64,000 bases of DNA. Source: Phylloscopus collybita (lineage: Eukaryota; Chordata; Aves; Passeriformes; Phylloscopidae). Below the pieces are notes generated by a model. That model did not search any database, was not told the origin of the DNA, and saw only the letters and a list, made by a program, of their open reading frames with translations. Below are positions 9,254 to 22,514 of the stretch, in pieces. A program made the translations under genes and the position numbers. Position 1 is the first letter of the stretch. Each line of letters opens with the position of its first letter. The stretch covers positions 2,340,001-2,404,000 of the forward strand of contig JAJNNQ010000024.1 of the NCBI GenBank assembly GCA_027886175.1, written 5' to 3'.

Positions 9254-12206
9254 CCTGAGCTTGGAACACAGCAACCCACAAAAAGGAAAAAAAAAAAAAA
9301 AGAAAAAAAGAAAAAAGATGCATGAATTGCAAACAGAACACAATTTGTAGTGAGAAAACCCAGGCAAATTCCATCTTCTACCTCATTTTTCAGTCAATAA
9401 ACTGATATTTAAAGGGTGAGCACGAAGCAGGGAAGATCCATCACACACATGGCTTCATGCTTCAACCCCAGATAAACACCCTGCACTCAGGCTGGGACAT
9501 CTGTCAGGGCTCAGAATCCACTGGGGGGTTTGGGGTTTCAAGGCAGGGTTTGTGAGAGTGAGCAGGAGTAGTGAACACATTCAGGGGATTCTGCTGCTTC
9601 ATCTGAGGAAGGCAAAAATTCCTGCCATTGTCAAAGAAAATGTGCTGAGAGAGGGTATCAGTGAGAAATGTCCACTTTCTTGGCATCTCTTTGGATGGGT
9701 TTGCTTTGGCAGGGGAGGATGGCACTCAAGGAACTTTAATCCCTTTGAAGAAAAATGTATTTTTAGAATAAACAGAGCTGTGTGCAACACTTGTCCAGAT
9801 GAGTTTGCAAGGTTAATACTGCTCCACACATGTTTAAAGTTTCATATTTGCAGACAACAAAGCAGTATGGGAGCATGACTAAGTGGTAACACCCTATTTT
9901 ACTAATAAAGATAAAGCTCCACAGTGATTACTGACACAAACCTAACAGAAACTCTTTAGCAATCTATTTTTCTTTTAAGGAGAAAGTGTGTGATGATCAA
10001 AAGATGCTGCAATATTAGTGAAGAAGGAGGAAGGAACGGACCAAGATTTTTATTTTTATTTTTACTCTGGTTTAAATATGCTGATCTAACTAACCTGTAT
10101 TGGAGGGCACCTCTCTCTGAGCCTGCACTGGGATCAGCACCTACAATTTAGGACAGGATTTCAGCTGCAGCAGGGTGAGACAACTGCTGACTTTTTAGGG
10201 GAAGGGAGCTATTCTCAACCTTAAACCCTGTTTTTTCCTAACACTGATTTTGATGGGTATCAGCCACAATGAAGTAGAAAGCAAATCTGCCTTCGGGGTC
10301 TTCTATTAGTTCCATTCAGCAGTTAATGATTTCCATATCTTGATGGAGAATTTTAGCACTGGTGGTTTCTCCCAGCTCCATCTTTGTGGGAAAAGTGGGG
10401 GAGACTTGGGCTAGTTCATTTATGAAATTAATGACAACGCTTTCTGAATGGATTCTCATGAGGAAGTTGTGAGTTGAAGCTGATTAATCTCATTTTACTG
10501 CATAGGAATAAAGAGGACTCGGGTTTACTGGCTTAAAGGGAGAGAGTCTAGTGGACTCTCAGGTGTACAACAACACAGAAGTACTACAATAACTAGAGGA
10601 TACTTAAAATAATACAGGCTTTTATGCTCTTGAAAGAAGAAAGAACACATGCAATGAGCTGTTCAGGCCACAATCTAGAGTTTCATGATATCACTGCTGT
10701 AGAATCAAACACTGTTCAAATACATTTAATTTTAAATGCAGCAAGGTAATTGCTGATCTCTGCTGAAAAACGGCACTTTGAATAAGACAATATGGATTGC
10801 TGTTAAATCTGGAAACATGCAGACATTGTTATTCAGCCTTTAAATGAGCATGAATGACTGCCCAGAGGAGTTAATGTACAAAGGCAAGGGTCAAAAATGA
10901 GAAGTGTCAGCTAAAATGTGAATTGAAGGTATTCTGTGAACCAGCTCTGGCTGTCATCTTGCCTTCTCCTTTTATTATTTTCCAGCCTGATGAGTTGATC
11001 CATAAGTGCACTCCAAGAAAAAAAAAAAACAACCCACACTTCTCAACAGGGCACCATTGATTTATTTCCTGATGGCTCCTGTGTGGTTCCCACAGAACTC
11101 TGAGCCCCTCTGCCCTGTGACATGCTCAGTTACACTGAGATGAGGCCAGAGTGATGGTATTGCTCTGTAGTTTGGTTATTTAGATGGTTTTATCCCATAA
11201 ATGACCTTTTAAATAAACTTAACATGTCCTGAAGTCACTCGGGTGTTCAGGTACCTGGATGCCACCTGTATCACCACAAAGAATTCGGTGGCTCAGCTTC
11301 CCACAAAACCAACACGAGCAGCCCTGAGGGGGGGATACATTTGTTTGAATAACAAAGGGAGTAAGTGGGTTTAGCATCTTAATGCCAAGCACTGAAAGGA
11401 ATGTTTCAATTGCCTGCCACTGAGAAAATTAGAGCTACAACTGACATGTTAAATTTACCTAATGTGACCAGGCTTCCTATCCAGCACTTGGAGAAATTCA
11501 GTGCAAACCTTTCCCATTGTCTCTCCACCTGCAGGACTGACAAAAGAGTACAGCTGCTGCACTGGATCCCTTCCTATCTCTGCAAAAACCTCATCAGAGA
11601 GCAGCAGCAGCCCCATTGTTGCTGATAAGGCTGTGGCAACAGTTCCACGAGCCCAATTTCAGGTGGCATGGCAAGGCTAAATTTACTAAATCAGGCTTTA
11701 AACAGACATGGCCCACATTACACATGAACTGACCTGGGTGACTTGCAGCCATAACATCCTTTTTCCAGGCACAGTCATGTAACCCATGATGAAAGGGCCA
11801 TTCTGTAACTGTAAAAAAAGCCTCACTATTCTGCAAAGAAAGGAATAAGAGGATTAAAAAGGTAAAAAGGAAAAAAAAAGAAAGAAAAAAAGCCCATGAA
11901 AATAACCCTTCTGTGTGGAACTACTTGGCTGGGTGTTGTGATCTACAGCTCCTTCAGAGGATTTGCCCTCAGAAGTGACTGTATTAATGGCCAAAATTTC
12001 ACTTAAAGAGGGTTATTTCAGCTGAAATAAATAATTGTATACATCGTCAACAAATGAGCTTCAATTAAACCCTTAAAATGCAAAATACTCCAGCAGGTTA
12101 TACTGAGATACAAATAATAATTTGCATCTCACTCTTGACACATTTAATAGCAAATGTCAGCAGCCATGGCAGAGTTCAGGGCAAAGATTGCTTGCTAGGA
12201 CACAGC
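9254..12206. other. unique DNA, possible conserved non-coding segment
   Basis: An A-rich run at about 9284-9318, then unique AT-rich DNA with no coding frame I can support. The stretch from about 10640 to 10930 is complex, non-repetitive and free of low-complexity words, so it is a candidate conserved non-coding segment. That is only an impression from composition. Confidence 0.5.
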
Positions 12207-12234
12207 TCTTCCTTCTTTCTTTCTTCCTTCCTTC

Positions 12235-12328
<94 letters not shown>

Positions 12329-12350
12329 TTCTCTCTTTCTCTCTTTTTCC
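12207..12350 (+). repeat. (CTTT)n-(CT)n-(TTTCTC)n pyrimidine tract
   Basis: Pyrimidine-only on the plus strand. CTTC/CTTT units run to about 12286, pure CT to about 12320, then TTTCTC-type units. It is the second of three long pyrimidine tracts, all with pyrimidines on the plus strand. Serine/phenylalanine/leucine repeat frames over it are artefacts. Confidence 0.97.
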
Positions 12351-15300
12351 AAGGCTATAAGATTATTTCTTTATCCTTCCTCCCTCCTCGACTGCAATTA
12401 GAGAAGCAGGAGCTTCATACCACAGTGGTTGAAGTAAACTACCACTAATCTTTTAATTGAAAGTAAATGATGGAGAGATAGCAAATCAGCAAGGGAGGCT
12501 GGAAAACACAGCTTCCCTCTGTCCCCATCACTCCACACCTCATCAGCAAACAGAGCAGTATTAACTGCAGGGTCCCTAATCTGTTCCATTAAGGCAGGAT
12601 GCTGAACCCCTGAAGAGAGCTTTAAAGCTGGACCCACACCACTGCCAAAAACTTTCTTCACTGAAAGGGTGGGAGAGGCTGAGAAATGTCTCAGAAAGGA
12701 GTGGAGTGCTCTGGAGTGAGAGGCAGAACCCAGGCAGGCAGAAAATCACTTCTCTTTGTCCCTTCCCATCCTACACCAGCTCCAGCCCAAGCCTGGTGGG
12801 CATTTTCTGCCTAAAACCCTCCCAGGAGGTCACTTTGGAACAGCACCAGTGGCAGGGAGCTCTAAGGGGCAGAGCCACACTTCAAACAGAATTATCTTGG
12901 AAATAATCAGATTGCTTCCTAGGAGACAGATTTTCTTTGTTCTAAAGTGATTTTCCATGTGTACATACATTTTTATATATAATCATGTTTAAATTTATAT
13001 CAAACTGGATTGAAATCATCACTACTTCTATTAAAAAACAAAGTGTTATTTGAAATCACTTTATTTGAGTCACAGTTTAGTACTCCCCAAATTTGATTGC
13101 ATAATTTAAAATGTTGAATTATACAGAGGGAGGCTGTAAGGAGCTATTTTGTTGTTTTGTTTAACATGCACTTTTAAAACTCAAGCCATTTTTTGACTGT
13201 CTTGAAGTTGGCTGGCTGGATTTCTGATCTCTTAAATTACTTGTATATTTGTTCTCATTCCTTTTTACATTCACTAATCCCTTAAGATTTAATTAAAACT
13301 TTTTTTTGTTTTGTTTAGTCTCAAACCAGCCAAAGGCAGTAGTTTTTTTCTATGCTGTTTGCTTTTGGGAAACATGACACATGCCAACAACACAAGAGGT
13401 TTAATTTTATGAAAGAAAACACCGAAATTGCAAATATTAAACATTTGAAATAACTGCTGAAGGAAACACAGGCAGAAATCATAAGGCCAGAAGTGACCAC
13501 TGTCGTAACTGAGGGTGATCTCCTGTACAGCACAGATAACAGGACATTCCCAAATTAATCATTGTCTGTTATAAAATATTAGACTTTGATAGAAAATGCT
13601 AGTGGTGAAAAAGCCACCACAACCCATGTGAGGGTAGCCCAGTGATGGATTGTCTTGACTGAGAAAAACCACCACTCACTGCTGAGTCATTTTTTTTTTG
13701 CTACACTTGACCTCAGTCTAAAATGCAGCATAAAAGTCTTCATTCCTGGAGGTCTAGAACAGCTTGAGGTGATTCCTTCTCTGGAAACAAGGGGTGCTTC
13801 CTGAAAAAAAAGAGATATCATTTAGCAGGATCCAGCTTGGCAGGAACTGGACAGGGTCCAGCAAACACCCTCCTGATAATCATCCTAAAGCTCCCAGCTA
13901 GATTCCTAGTCAAATTTCCCCAAAAATACAACTCTGAGATGTTTAACCCTTCTTTATCTCACTTTCACTCCTCTCTGAAGTCACTGTAGTTAAAATGGTG
14001 AGGCAATGTACAAAAATAATAAATTATTACACTGCTATTGAGCAAGTTTGAAATCAATCATGTCTTCCATATATGAAGAAACATTTGCCTGAAGTACTTG
14101 TTTTCTTAAAAAAAAAAAAAAAGTATATTTCTGGTCTGTAAATTCAATATATGTGCTGGATCTCTGCCACTGCACAAATCTGATTTGTGATCTGTTTATG
14201 TCTAATAAAATCAACTTTGTAAAAGCAGAGTGGCTCCAGCTTATCTGTTCTCATTAATGCTGAAAGACATTAAGTTATAGGCTTTGATCTGAACTGTTTA
14301 AGAGCATGTGACACACAGAACACTCTCAGTACTAGATCCTGTTAAAACAGAAAAGTATTTCATGTTCCAACCACTATAAATGACAACGGAACAGTTAAGA
14401 GCCTTTTGTTTCATGGCTGAATTTTTTTTTTTTTTGAAACAAATTCCGAGCACCCCTGTTTCAATATAAGTGAAATTCTTATAATTAAAGCAAGTGGTTT
14501 GGTTCACTAGGACACTTGAAGGTACAGGTTGAGGACTTGAAAACTGCTCTTTTTGATTTCTTTGACAATATAGGGGAAATAATGCTAATTCTTGATTTTA
14601 GCTGCCCAGAAATTTTGTCTTTGACCTCCAGACCTGCTGTCACATTAATGTCAAGGGTGGAAACTTTGCAGCTCTTTTCCACCAGCACAGGGGCAGGAGC
14701 TGTGAATTGTCTGCAGCACAAAAACGCCTCTAGTGGCACTCAGGGAAAAAAATGGGAATTCAGCTGTTATTTCCCCCTGATTTAGACACACAGGTTGTGT
14801 ACACCTACATATGACAGTATTAAGAGGTTTTAGATTAAGAGGTGTAGATATAACCCTTGCTCCTTGCTCCACACCACAACTGTGTAGCATGGTAAGTCTC
14901 AAACACCTGTGACTTTTACCATCCACTCTGGAAACAGAAAGAACACCTAGAGGGGGAATTCAGGATTCAATTTTGTATCAGCAAAAGAAAACTTCTGGCA
15001 TGAATCTTTTGTTCTGTTCTATTTATACTCTGAACAGGAGTCCAATGTGTATTTTATTTGTATGGCCCAAGAGTTTCCTGAAGTTTTTTTGTTTTTTCCT
15101 AAGAAATGACCATCAACATAGGTTGTTTTAAAGTAAGTATTTACATGGTTTAATTTTTTTAAATTTGCCTTAAATTCTGAGTAGAGTTTGAGCAAAGGCA
15201 GCAGTAAACTCCTGAACATGGCAGCATTATGGAGCAGCAAACCACAGCTATTTGACTACTTCACTTATTATAGTGCTCAGAGAACTCTGCAGCCTAAAGA

Positions 15301-15924
15301 GGTAGGACCAAAGTGACTGAAAATCTCATTTTTTTGACAGCAGGTCATTTTTGCAGCGCTATACAATTAACATGCCTATTACATAACCCCAAATATTTGT
15401 GATACCTGCTGAGCTCCCAGGGGCCACTTGTTTCCTGACAAGTGTCCAAACCTCTTCAGGTTTCTTCCAATGCTGTTATACCTTCAACATATTGAAAAGT
15501 GGAATAAAATTCAACATAGAAGAAATGTGACATGTAAATACAGGAGCTATTATGTGCATACACAGAATGACCCATTCCATTCCATTAAACTCTTTTTCAG
15601 CTGTCACTGACTTTTCAGCTCATGTCTCAGGTGAGATATTCACAACTTCTGAGTCCATTCTGCCAAAGAATCCAGAGCAGAATTTTGTCATATTGGTGGA
15701 AGGAGGAAGAGCCTTGAAAATAGAATTTTTTTTTTTAATGTTGTGGAAACCCCCACAATTCTCATACATTTGTAAGGGCATTTTTCTACAGATGACCTTG
15801 CCTAAGGACAGCACCTTTCAGGACTGGGACCTCCAGTCACATACTGGATGCACAAGAAATATGAATACAGTAAAACATAACAGCTGTGTACCTCGTGATT
15901 GTGTTGGGAATAGTGGTTTTGCTT
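12351..15924. other. unique DNA, nothing supported
   Basis: About 3.6 kb of AT-rich DNA with scattered A or T homopolymers (for example 14109-14123, 14425-14437). No recognised transposon, RNA gene or coding exon. Confidence 0.55.
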
Positions 15925-15963
15925 CAACAACAACAACAACAACAACAACAGCAACAACAACAA
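15925..15963 (+). repeat. (CAA)n microsatellite
   Basis: About 13 CAA units with one CAG-type interruption. The poly-threonine stretch in the 149-codon frame 15552-16001 comes from this run. Confidence 0.95.
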
Positions 15964-17808
15964 AGATAAACTATTTTTCTTTAATTTATTTAGTTTCCTA
16001 ATAGCATGAATAGAATAGTGATGTGCTTCAGGAAAAACTTACTGACCTGAGCTGCTCTGGTTAATTATTCCACACTCCTGGTGTGTGTGTGTCAGTTGTA
16101 TTCTCAAATTTGCCTTGGCCACCTTAAGTAAGGAACACCCACAGAGCGTGAGAGGAACTCATGTATATTTAATAACAGAAAATCACTTCGCAGTCTTTTA
16201 CTGACACCCAGTGGTCAGACAGAGAGGGGGGTGTTGTGAGATGCAGGAGAAAAGACAGAGCAGGCAAACATCGTCTGGGGACATCTCTGAGGAGGGCATT
16301 TATCTCACAGGAGAAACAGTTGTTTGCTGAACTGGATAAAAGCACACATGAAACTTCAACTGGGGCTTGCAAAATCAGCAGGTCAAGCTCTGTGCTTAGC
16401 TCCACTTGGGCAATATCTGGTGCACTCAATAGGAACCACATCCAAAGGAAGGATCTGGTCCTACAAGAGGATGTGGGGTTTTTCAGGCTTGTTCCTTCTT
16501 TCCTTGGCCCACAGCACCAGACACTAACAACCCCTCCACTGGAAAGAACACCAGGAACCCTGAAACAAAACAAAGAGACAACTTAGAGCGTGATTGTTGT
16601 TCAGGATTTCTGAATAAACTTTGTTTATGTATTGCAGAACCATTTTTCCATTAAAATGAAAGCTTTCTCTGGCCTTTTCCTGCACAGTAAACTGAGATAG
16701 CTGATCAGCTCGGGCTTTGCCTTGTGCAAGCATTACAGCTGTCTTTGATATTAAACAGAGCTGGATGCTAACCAGCAAATCAGACTTACTCTGATTTCCA
16801 GCTCAGTTCCAAGCCTCTGATAAACAAAGCAGCTGAAAAAATTCCCTCTGCACGCTGTTCCCTCAGCCATGGCCAGGCACAGGGGGTGTTTGCTTTTCCT
16901 CTCAGCAGAGGCACCTGGCAGGCAGGACTGCTAACAGGTAACCAACCAAATGGGGGAGGAATGCACAGGGAATACCAACAACCCTCCCTGAAATCCCTGC
17001 TGTCTGCAAGAAAGCACCACCACACAAAACACAGAGATCCTCAGTGAACTGAGTTATCCTCAATTATGTTTCCTGCACAGTGATGATGGCATCAGTGAGG
17101 TCATGGCTGCCACTCACAGCCCTGCCAGACTGCAGTGTGGATGTCATCCCCATGCCAAAACACAGCTGTAGTGAAGCACTCTGGCAAAAAAAAAGGATAA
17201 GTGGGAAAGCCTCCTGGCACCACAGGAGACTTGAATAATAGGTGTGGACAAGGCACGCTGTTGAGAAAGAGTACAGATAAATAATTTTTCAAAAATCAAA
17301 TGGAAAACCCCCAGAAACAAACACCCTTTATTGTAAAACCTACCTGGAAGCTGGGGACCAGCACAGTTACAGCATCAGATGAACCCACTAATGGCAAGTT
17401 GGTTGGTGTGTTGTTTTTTTATTTTAATGAACTGCAGGCCAGCAAAAACTGCTTTGTACTTCCCACACGACGCCCTCAGGCACAGGAACACACAAAGCTG
17501 CTTTGGACAGTGAAGTAACAAGAACACTAATTTATAATGCAAATAGTGCAAGCACTTTGCTCCCTTACTAATGCATTATATTACTTAAACTTACCTTTTA
17601 CTTAAACTTTGTGTGTCTTTCCAGAATAAAGATCACAGAAGTCAGCTTTCCTTGAACTCCAAATGGGGAACGCTGTAGGTGCTGAAAACCTCCTATTGCA
17701 TCAGAAATGGAAATAAAAGTGCTCCCAATGACATCAAACACTAATTCCTATGGAAAATCTCTGCTGAGATGTTTCTTCCTGCCCTTCTTGCCAAACTACA
17801 ATATACAG
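15964..17808. other. unique DNA, nothing supported
   Basis: Overlapping open frames of 60-134 codons on both strands around 16169-16590 show no recognisable domain. A short GT run lies at about 16081-16092. Confidence 0.5.
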
Positions 17809-18222
17809 ATGAGTGGAAAGGCTGAGAAAATTGGGATTATTCAGCCTGGAGAAGGCTTCAGGGTGACCTCCAGAAGCCTTCCAGTATTTGAAGGGAGTCT
17901 ACAGAAAAGATGGAGAGGGACTATTCACAAGGGCCTGGAGTGATTGGACAAGGGGGAATGGATTTAAACTGAAAATGGTCAAGTCTAGATTAGATATTGT
18001 GAAGAAATTCTTGGCTGAGAGGGTGGGCAGGCCCTGGCACAGAGTGCCCAGAGCAGCTGTGGCTGCCCCTGGATTCCTGGAAATGTCCAAGGCCAGGCTG
18101 GACAGGGCTTGGAGCAGCCTGGGACAGTGGGAGGTGTCCCTGCCCATGGCATGGATTGAATGGAGATGAGCTTTAAGGTCCCTTCCAACCCAAATCATCC
18201 TCTGACACTATGAGTCTATGAA
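17809..18222 (+). mobile_element. CR1 LINE, ~410-bp 3' fragment
   Basis: Starts within the end of ORF2 ('attcagcctggagaagg'), then 'ccagtatttgaaggga', 'attggacaagggggaatgga', 'aggccctggcacagagtgcc', 'gcagctgtggctgcccctgg' and 'aaggtcccttccaacccaaa', ending in a decayed octamer repeat 'actatgagtctatgaa'. One of the longest contiguous CR1 copies here. Any frame from the ORF2 tail is broken. Confidence 0.96.
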
Positions 18223-19683
18223 GAGAATGACAATGAACTGATAAAAAATTTGATTTCCCATTTACAGTTTTTCTTCAGCATTTGATGTATTTTAAGACTC
18301 AGAACCTCTGTTACAGTTTCACGGGATTGCAAGAATCCACAGCTGCCATTTTACAGCAAACCTTCCTCCAAAGGTATTAATGTACTTAAAGAATTCTACC
18401 CATCATTTTTTTCTTCTTTTGCTCCTGCTCATCCTACAATCAGTAATATTAATTTTTTTTCTTGTGTTTTTTAAAAATTCACGTTTTCCAACTCCATCTC
18501 AGAGCACACAGAAACCCTTTTTGCAGCCCTGAAATGAAGCCCTTCTTACTTCAGCCTTGCTCACTTGCTTGTCCTGCCCTTTCTAAAAGACTAATGAAAT
18601 AACTGAGTGATGCAGTTTGGCTGCTGTTCAGCTGAACTCTGGGACACAGAGAGAGAGAGTGCAAGTGTTCCCAAATGAAAGGAAGAGAAAGTACTTCTAG
18701 ATTATACAAATAATCATCATTAGTTGTTGTTTCCTGTCAGCTGCTGGATCCAAAGGCTTCTTTCCTCAGGAAGATGAATGAAAATGTGGAAGAGGGAGGC
18801 ACTCAGACAGTTCTAACAAGCCAAATTTAATCTAAAATTATTTTGTTCTTATCTTCAAGAAAATGAGGTCCATAAGAGAGGTACTGCTACCCTACAGAAT
18901 AACTCACAACATTCTAACTCCTCCCTATTTATTTCTGGAGAAAAATCTTCATGTGCAGTCTCAGAACAGTGGCTGAGAATCCAAGCTGGAGCTACCATTT
19001 TCCTCACCTGCTTGTGAGGTTTGCAGCACAACCACAGCACACCTTAAAAGCTGTAGATGTGCAAAATCACTGAGGGAGGACTGCATACAAAGCCACAAAA
19101 GAAAGATATATGATATAATATAAAGTCTGTGCTATAAGAGAAAGCACAGACACATTTTGGGAAGCCAGGTGTTCTGGTTTGCTAAGCAGGCCACGTTTAA
19201 AAAGATAATTTTGCATAGTTACAAAGGGCAAGTAGATATAAGCTAATGAGCCCCAAATTCTGGAGAAAAGTGAGACTGGCCACACCAGTTTGGAATCTGG
19301 CCAAAGCCCTAAAGGTCATTTTGCTCTCACGAGTCTGTAACCACCTGACCTTTATGAATGCTGGGGCAGTACAACCTTAGCAAGTCCATGGAGCTCTGCC
19401 AGTTCCTAACAGATCTGGCCCTTTGATTACATTTATTTTCTCACAAGCTCTGCAAAATTCAAGAACTACTCCATGCAATTTGCTAAGGAGGGGGAGAAAA
19501 ACCAAAAAAAATCTGCATTCAAGTGGCCATAGCATCAAGTCACAGGGTGAGCTTTCCAGAGAGAAATCCAACCAGACACGTGCTGGCTAAATCTTGGCTG
19601 TGCGTGAGGCCACAGTGAGGTCACACCAGAAGGACTTGTGACAGATTTTTTTAGTTCAATCCTTCTTAAGGAACGCTCACAGG
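18223..19683. other. unique DNA
   Basis: No gene recognised. A motif 'tgttctggtttg' at 19170 recalls the start of some songbird ERVL LTRs, but no LTR body could be confirmed around it. Confidence 0.45.
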
Positions 19684-19719
19684 TTCCTGTGAATGTTCCT
19701 GTGACTATTCCTGTGAATC
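19684..19719 (+). repeat. 12-bp x 3 minisatellite
   Basis: Three head-to-tail units sharing 'ttcctgtga', each followed by a three-base variable end. Confidence 0.85.
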
Positions 19720-19870
19720 CCAGCCTAGTGCTTTAGCCAGTGGGATGAAGTGTTTAAATTTACCTCATCCTGGGGATATAGGACAGTGACAGGTTTCACG
19801 TTTGCCTCGCACTAAATACAGGATCCTGAGTAGCAGGATAATGCTCCTTAGCGTTGGCTTTGCTTTTCCC

Positions 19871-20012
19871 ATTTAGACTGTGCTGGGAAATTGAGGATGC
19901 ATGGAGGGAAACCTGCCCCTCTGCCACGTTCCTCTTTTGGAATTTAGACTGTGCTGGGAAATTGAGGATGCTTGGAGGGAAACCTGCCCCTCTGCCACGT
20001 TCCTCTTTTGGA
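19871..20012 (+). repeat. 71-bp tandem duplication
   Basis: Units 19871-19941 and 19942-20012 differ by one base (gcatgg versus gcttgg). Each starts 'atttagactgtgctgggaaa' and ends 'ctcttttgga'. The unit is not a multiple of three, so the overlapping frames have different reading registers in the two copies. This points to a recent non-coding duplication. Confidence 0.97.
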
Positions 20013-22458
20013 CAGGAGCAGGAGAGCACCAAGAAAAGAGATGGGGTTCTGCAGGAAAGAAGTGACTGGACAGCTTGGCTCCCTCTCACTTTACTGGTGC
20101 CTCTCTCCTCATGCAACCCAGGCTCCATTCCAGCCCCATTTCGTGTTCCACTGCAAACTTTGTGCAGTCACACAAAGCTGCAAAACAGGCTTCCAAATCC
20201 CAGTGTAGGTTTTATAAATCATGATAAGGCTGTGGAGTTAATTTTTATTTACATAACATTTCAGGCTATCTACATAAACATTTGTGAGTTGTGTGGAGGA
20301 ACTGTCCTGCTGGTGCACAGCAGCCCAGCAGATAAATGCTGCAAGAAAATTCTGGGCCACGGGATGCCAAAGTCAGTGCAATAATCAGTGAGCCTGGTAG
20401 CTTGTTTCTGAGGGTTTTTATTATTCCAGTGGAGGCTGTTAAGTGGGTGTTAGATACTTCAGCTGCCACCCCTGAACTTTCAAAAAGAAGCAGCGAATTC
20501 CTGACACCGTTTTAATTCAGCAACTTGAAATTCAAGTGTGCTGATGGAGGGAGACATTCCCTTGCATAGGGAGCACTTAAGGGAGACATAATCCTTGCTG
20601 TGTTTGCCTTTATCTCAGAATCGAGATAACTGCAGCTCAGTCTGCAGCACTGAAAATCTCAGCGTTCTCTTCTAAGTAAGAGGAATAATAGAGCAAAAAG
20701 TGGCTCCTACGAGAAAAGCCAGTTACAAACTATAGGTGCTCAGGGAGTCACCAAGCAAATGCTGCTAGGAGTTATAGGAACATTTAAATCTTGGAAAATC
20801 CACTAAGTTCTAACACAGAGACATGGGTGTCGGCATTTGGGAAAAGCTGGGAATATTTCTTTCACCCTGGTTGAAGGCCAGTTACCAGAGGAATTCCTGC
20901 AGAATTTTATCCTGGGATTTATAGTTTCATAGAATCATCAAGGCTGGAAAACTCACCACAACTCAAAATATGTGGGTCTTCTACAGCAGTGATTGAAATA
21001 CCTCCAAAATCCCAAAGTAAACTCACAAAGTCTCCTGGTATTCAGATATTTTAGCAGAAATTACAGGCAAGTCTGTCTAAAACCTAAGGAAGTATTTGTG
21101 TGTGTAAATGCTGTGTTTGTGTGTGTGCAGCATTTGAAGAGCTAGAATTTAATCACTTACCAATGCTTTCCTTCCAACTGCAAAAATACAAGCTTTTCAA
21201 AGGGAGTGGTTAATCACTGCTGGTGGGGAGAAAGCTTAGGAAGGACAACCAGACATATCCTGTGTTTGATGGAACAAAATGAAATAGTGTGATTCTCTTC
21301 ATATGAAACAAAGAGGGCAGGTCTCCATACAAAACACACCTCATGTGAAAGCATTAATTGAATGTGCTTGCCAATGGTTTGTTTCATTATAGAAAAGGGG
21401 GGAAAGGCCATTTCCCCCTCCCACATCATTTCAATACACCAAAGAGAAGTCAGACATGGGCTTGGAGGACTCTTTTATCTGCTGAGAGATCCATAGCAGT
21501 AATTAGAGGCTTGAAGGTACTGCAGGGTTTTTAGTAGCACAACTGAAACAAATGTTTGACAGCAAGAGAAGAATCACAGATGGCCTGGACTCAAACAGAA
21601 ATTCTGCAGGATTTAGAATCTAGCAGATGATCACGGAACTTTCACTGCTGGCATTATCATTAAATAACTCTGATAGAACAGATTTCCAAAACCTGCTCAA
21701 AACAGTGCTCATGGTAAAGGATGTAATCCTGTGAACCATTATCAGCTTTTTTCCACTACCTGTCAGAGGGCCAGTGCACCATGAAGATAAACCAGCAGAG
21801 AACTCGGAGATTGTTACACCCAGAAAGGAATTGGTGTTGTGACAAGGAGGTCAAATTTTAAGAGAAAGGCAGAAAGTCTGGCACAATAAAGGAGGATGAC
21901 AGCGAGGTACATCAGCCTTCCCAAGTTTCTGTGAGCAGAAGTGACTTGGGACAAAGTTTTAACCTGATCTGTAAGAAATGACTGCACTTAAGGTCAGTGT
22001 GTGTTCATGTATGGTGGAATCTTCCCCTCGACCTGATTTCATGTCAGTAGGAATGCTGTTAAGGGCCTTAAACAGAGATCTGATACAATTCTGATTTCCT
22101 ACAAGCTGAGGAGAAGGGGAGAAGGGGTTTTACTAATGCCACTTGTGAGGCAAGTGCTCACTAACTTTCCTTTTATGAGACAAAAATGAGGGAGGAAACC
22201 CTAAATGGGACCAGTACATCCTACTGCTCACTAAATTTTTGTTCAAAAGTGAAAAGAAAGCCATAGACCTTGAGGCCAGCACTTTCTGCCTTTCCTATTT
22301 CTGTTATTTGAAACACATAATACAAAATTTTCAAAAAACATTACTCCTTATTGGGTACTTGATTATTTCTTAAATCTATTTGTGTATTTTTTAGTCACTT
22401 GGGGGTTTTGCACATTATAAAGCAGAACACAGGGTTTTCTGCCTAACAGTTTGCAGTA
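20013..22458. other. unique DNA with a short CR1 end
   Basis: Mostly unrecognised sequence. The only repeat seen by eye is the short CR1 tail at 20926-20962. Confidence 0.5.
20926..20962 (-). mobile_element. CR1 LINE, extreme 3' end
   Basis: 'catagaatcatcaaggctgg' is the reverse complement of the CR1 terminus (octamer repeat followed inward by 'ccaacct..atgat'). Only about 37 bp can be recognised before the sequence becomes unique. Confidence 0.6.
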
Positions 22459-22514
22459 GTGTTTATGTGTATTTCTTTTCAGTCATTACCCTGAAAAGAA
22501 ATACACATAAACAC
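22459..22514. repeat. perfect inverted repeat, 24-bp arms, 8-nt spacer
   Basis: Left arm 22459-22482 and right arm 22491-22514 are exact reverse complements; the spacer is 'tcattacc'. The left arm begins 'gtgtttatgtgtatttct'. No transposon, tRNA or terminator context surrounds it. It could extrude as a hairpin. Its perfection and short spacer suggest a single recent template-switch event. Confidence 0.97.

Noticed and set aside
12078..12448. Two overlapping frames with serine/phenylalanine/leucine repeats
   Set aside because: Same cause: a CT-rich simple repeat.
15552..16001. 149-codon frame with poly-threonine
   Set aside because: The threonine run is the (CAA)n microsatellite read in frame; the rest is unrecognised.
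19060..19400. Possible ERVL LTR starting at 'tgttctggtttg'
   Set aside because: Only a dozen bases recall such LTRs. No end, promoter motif or duplicate was found.
22459..22514. Transcription terminator hairpin
   Set aside because: Rho-independent terminators are bacterial. The stem is AT-rich and no gene precedes it.
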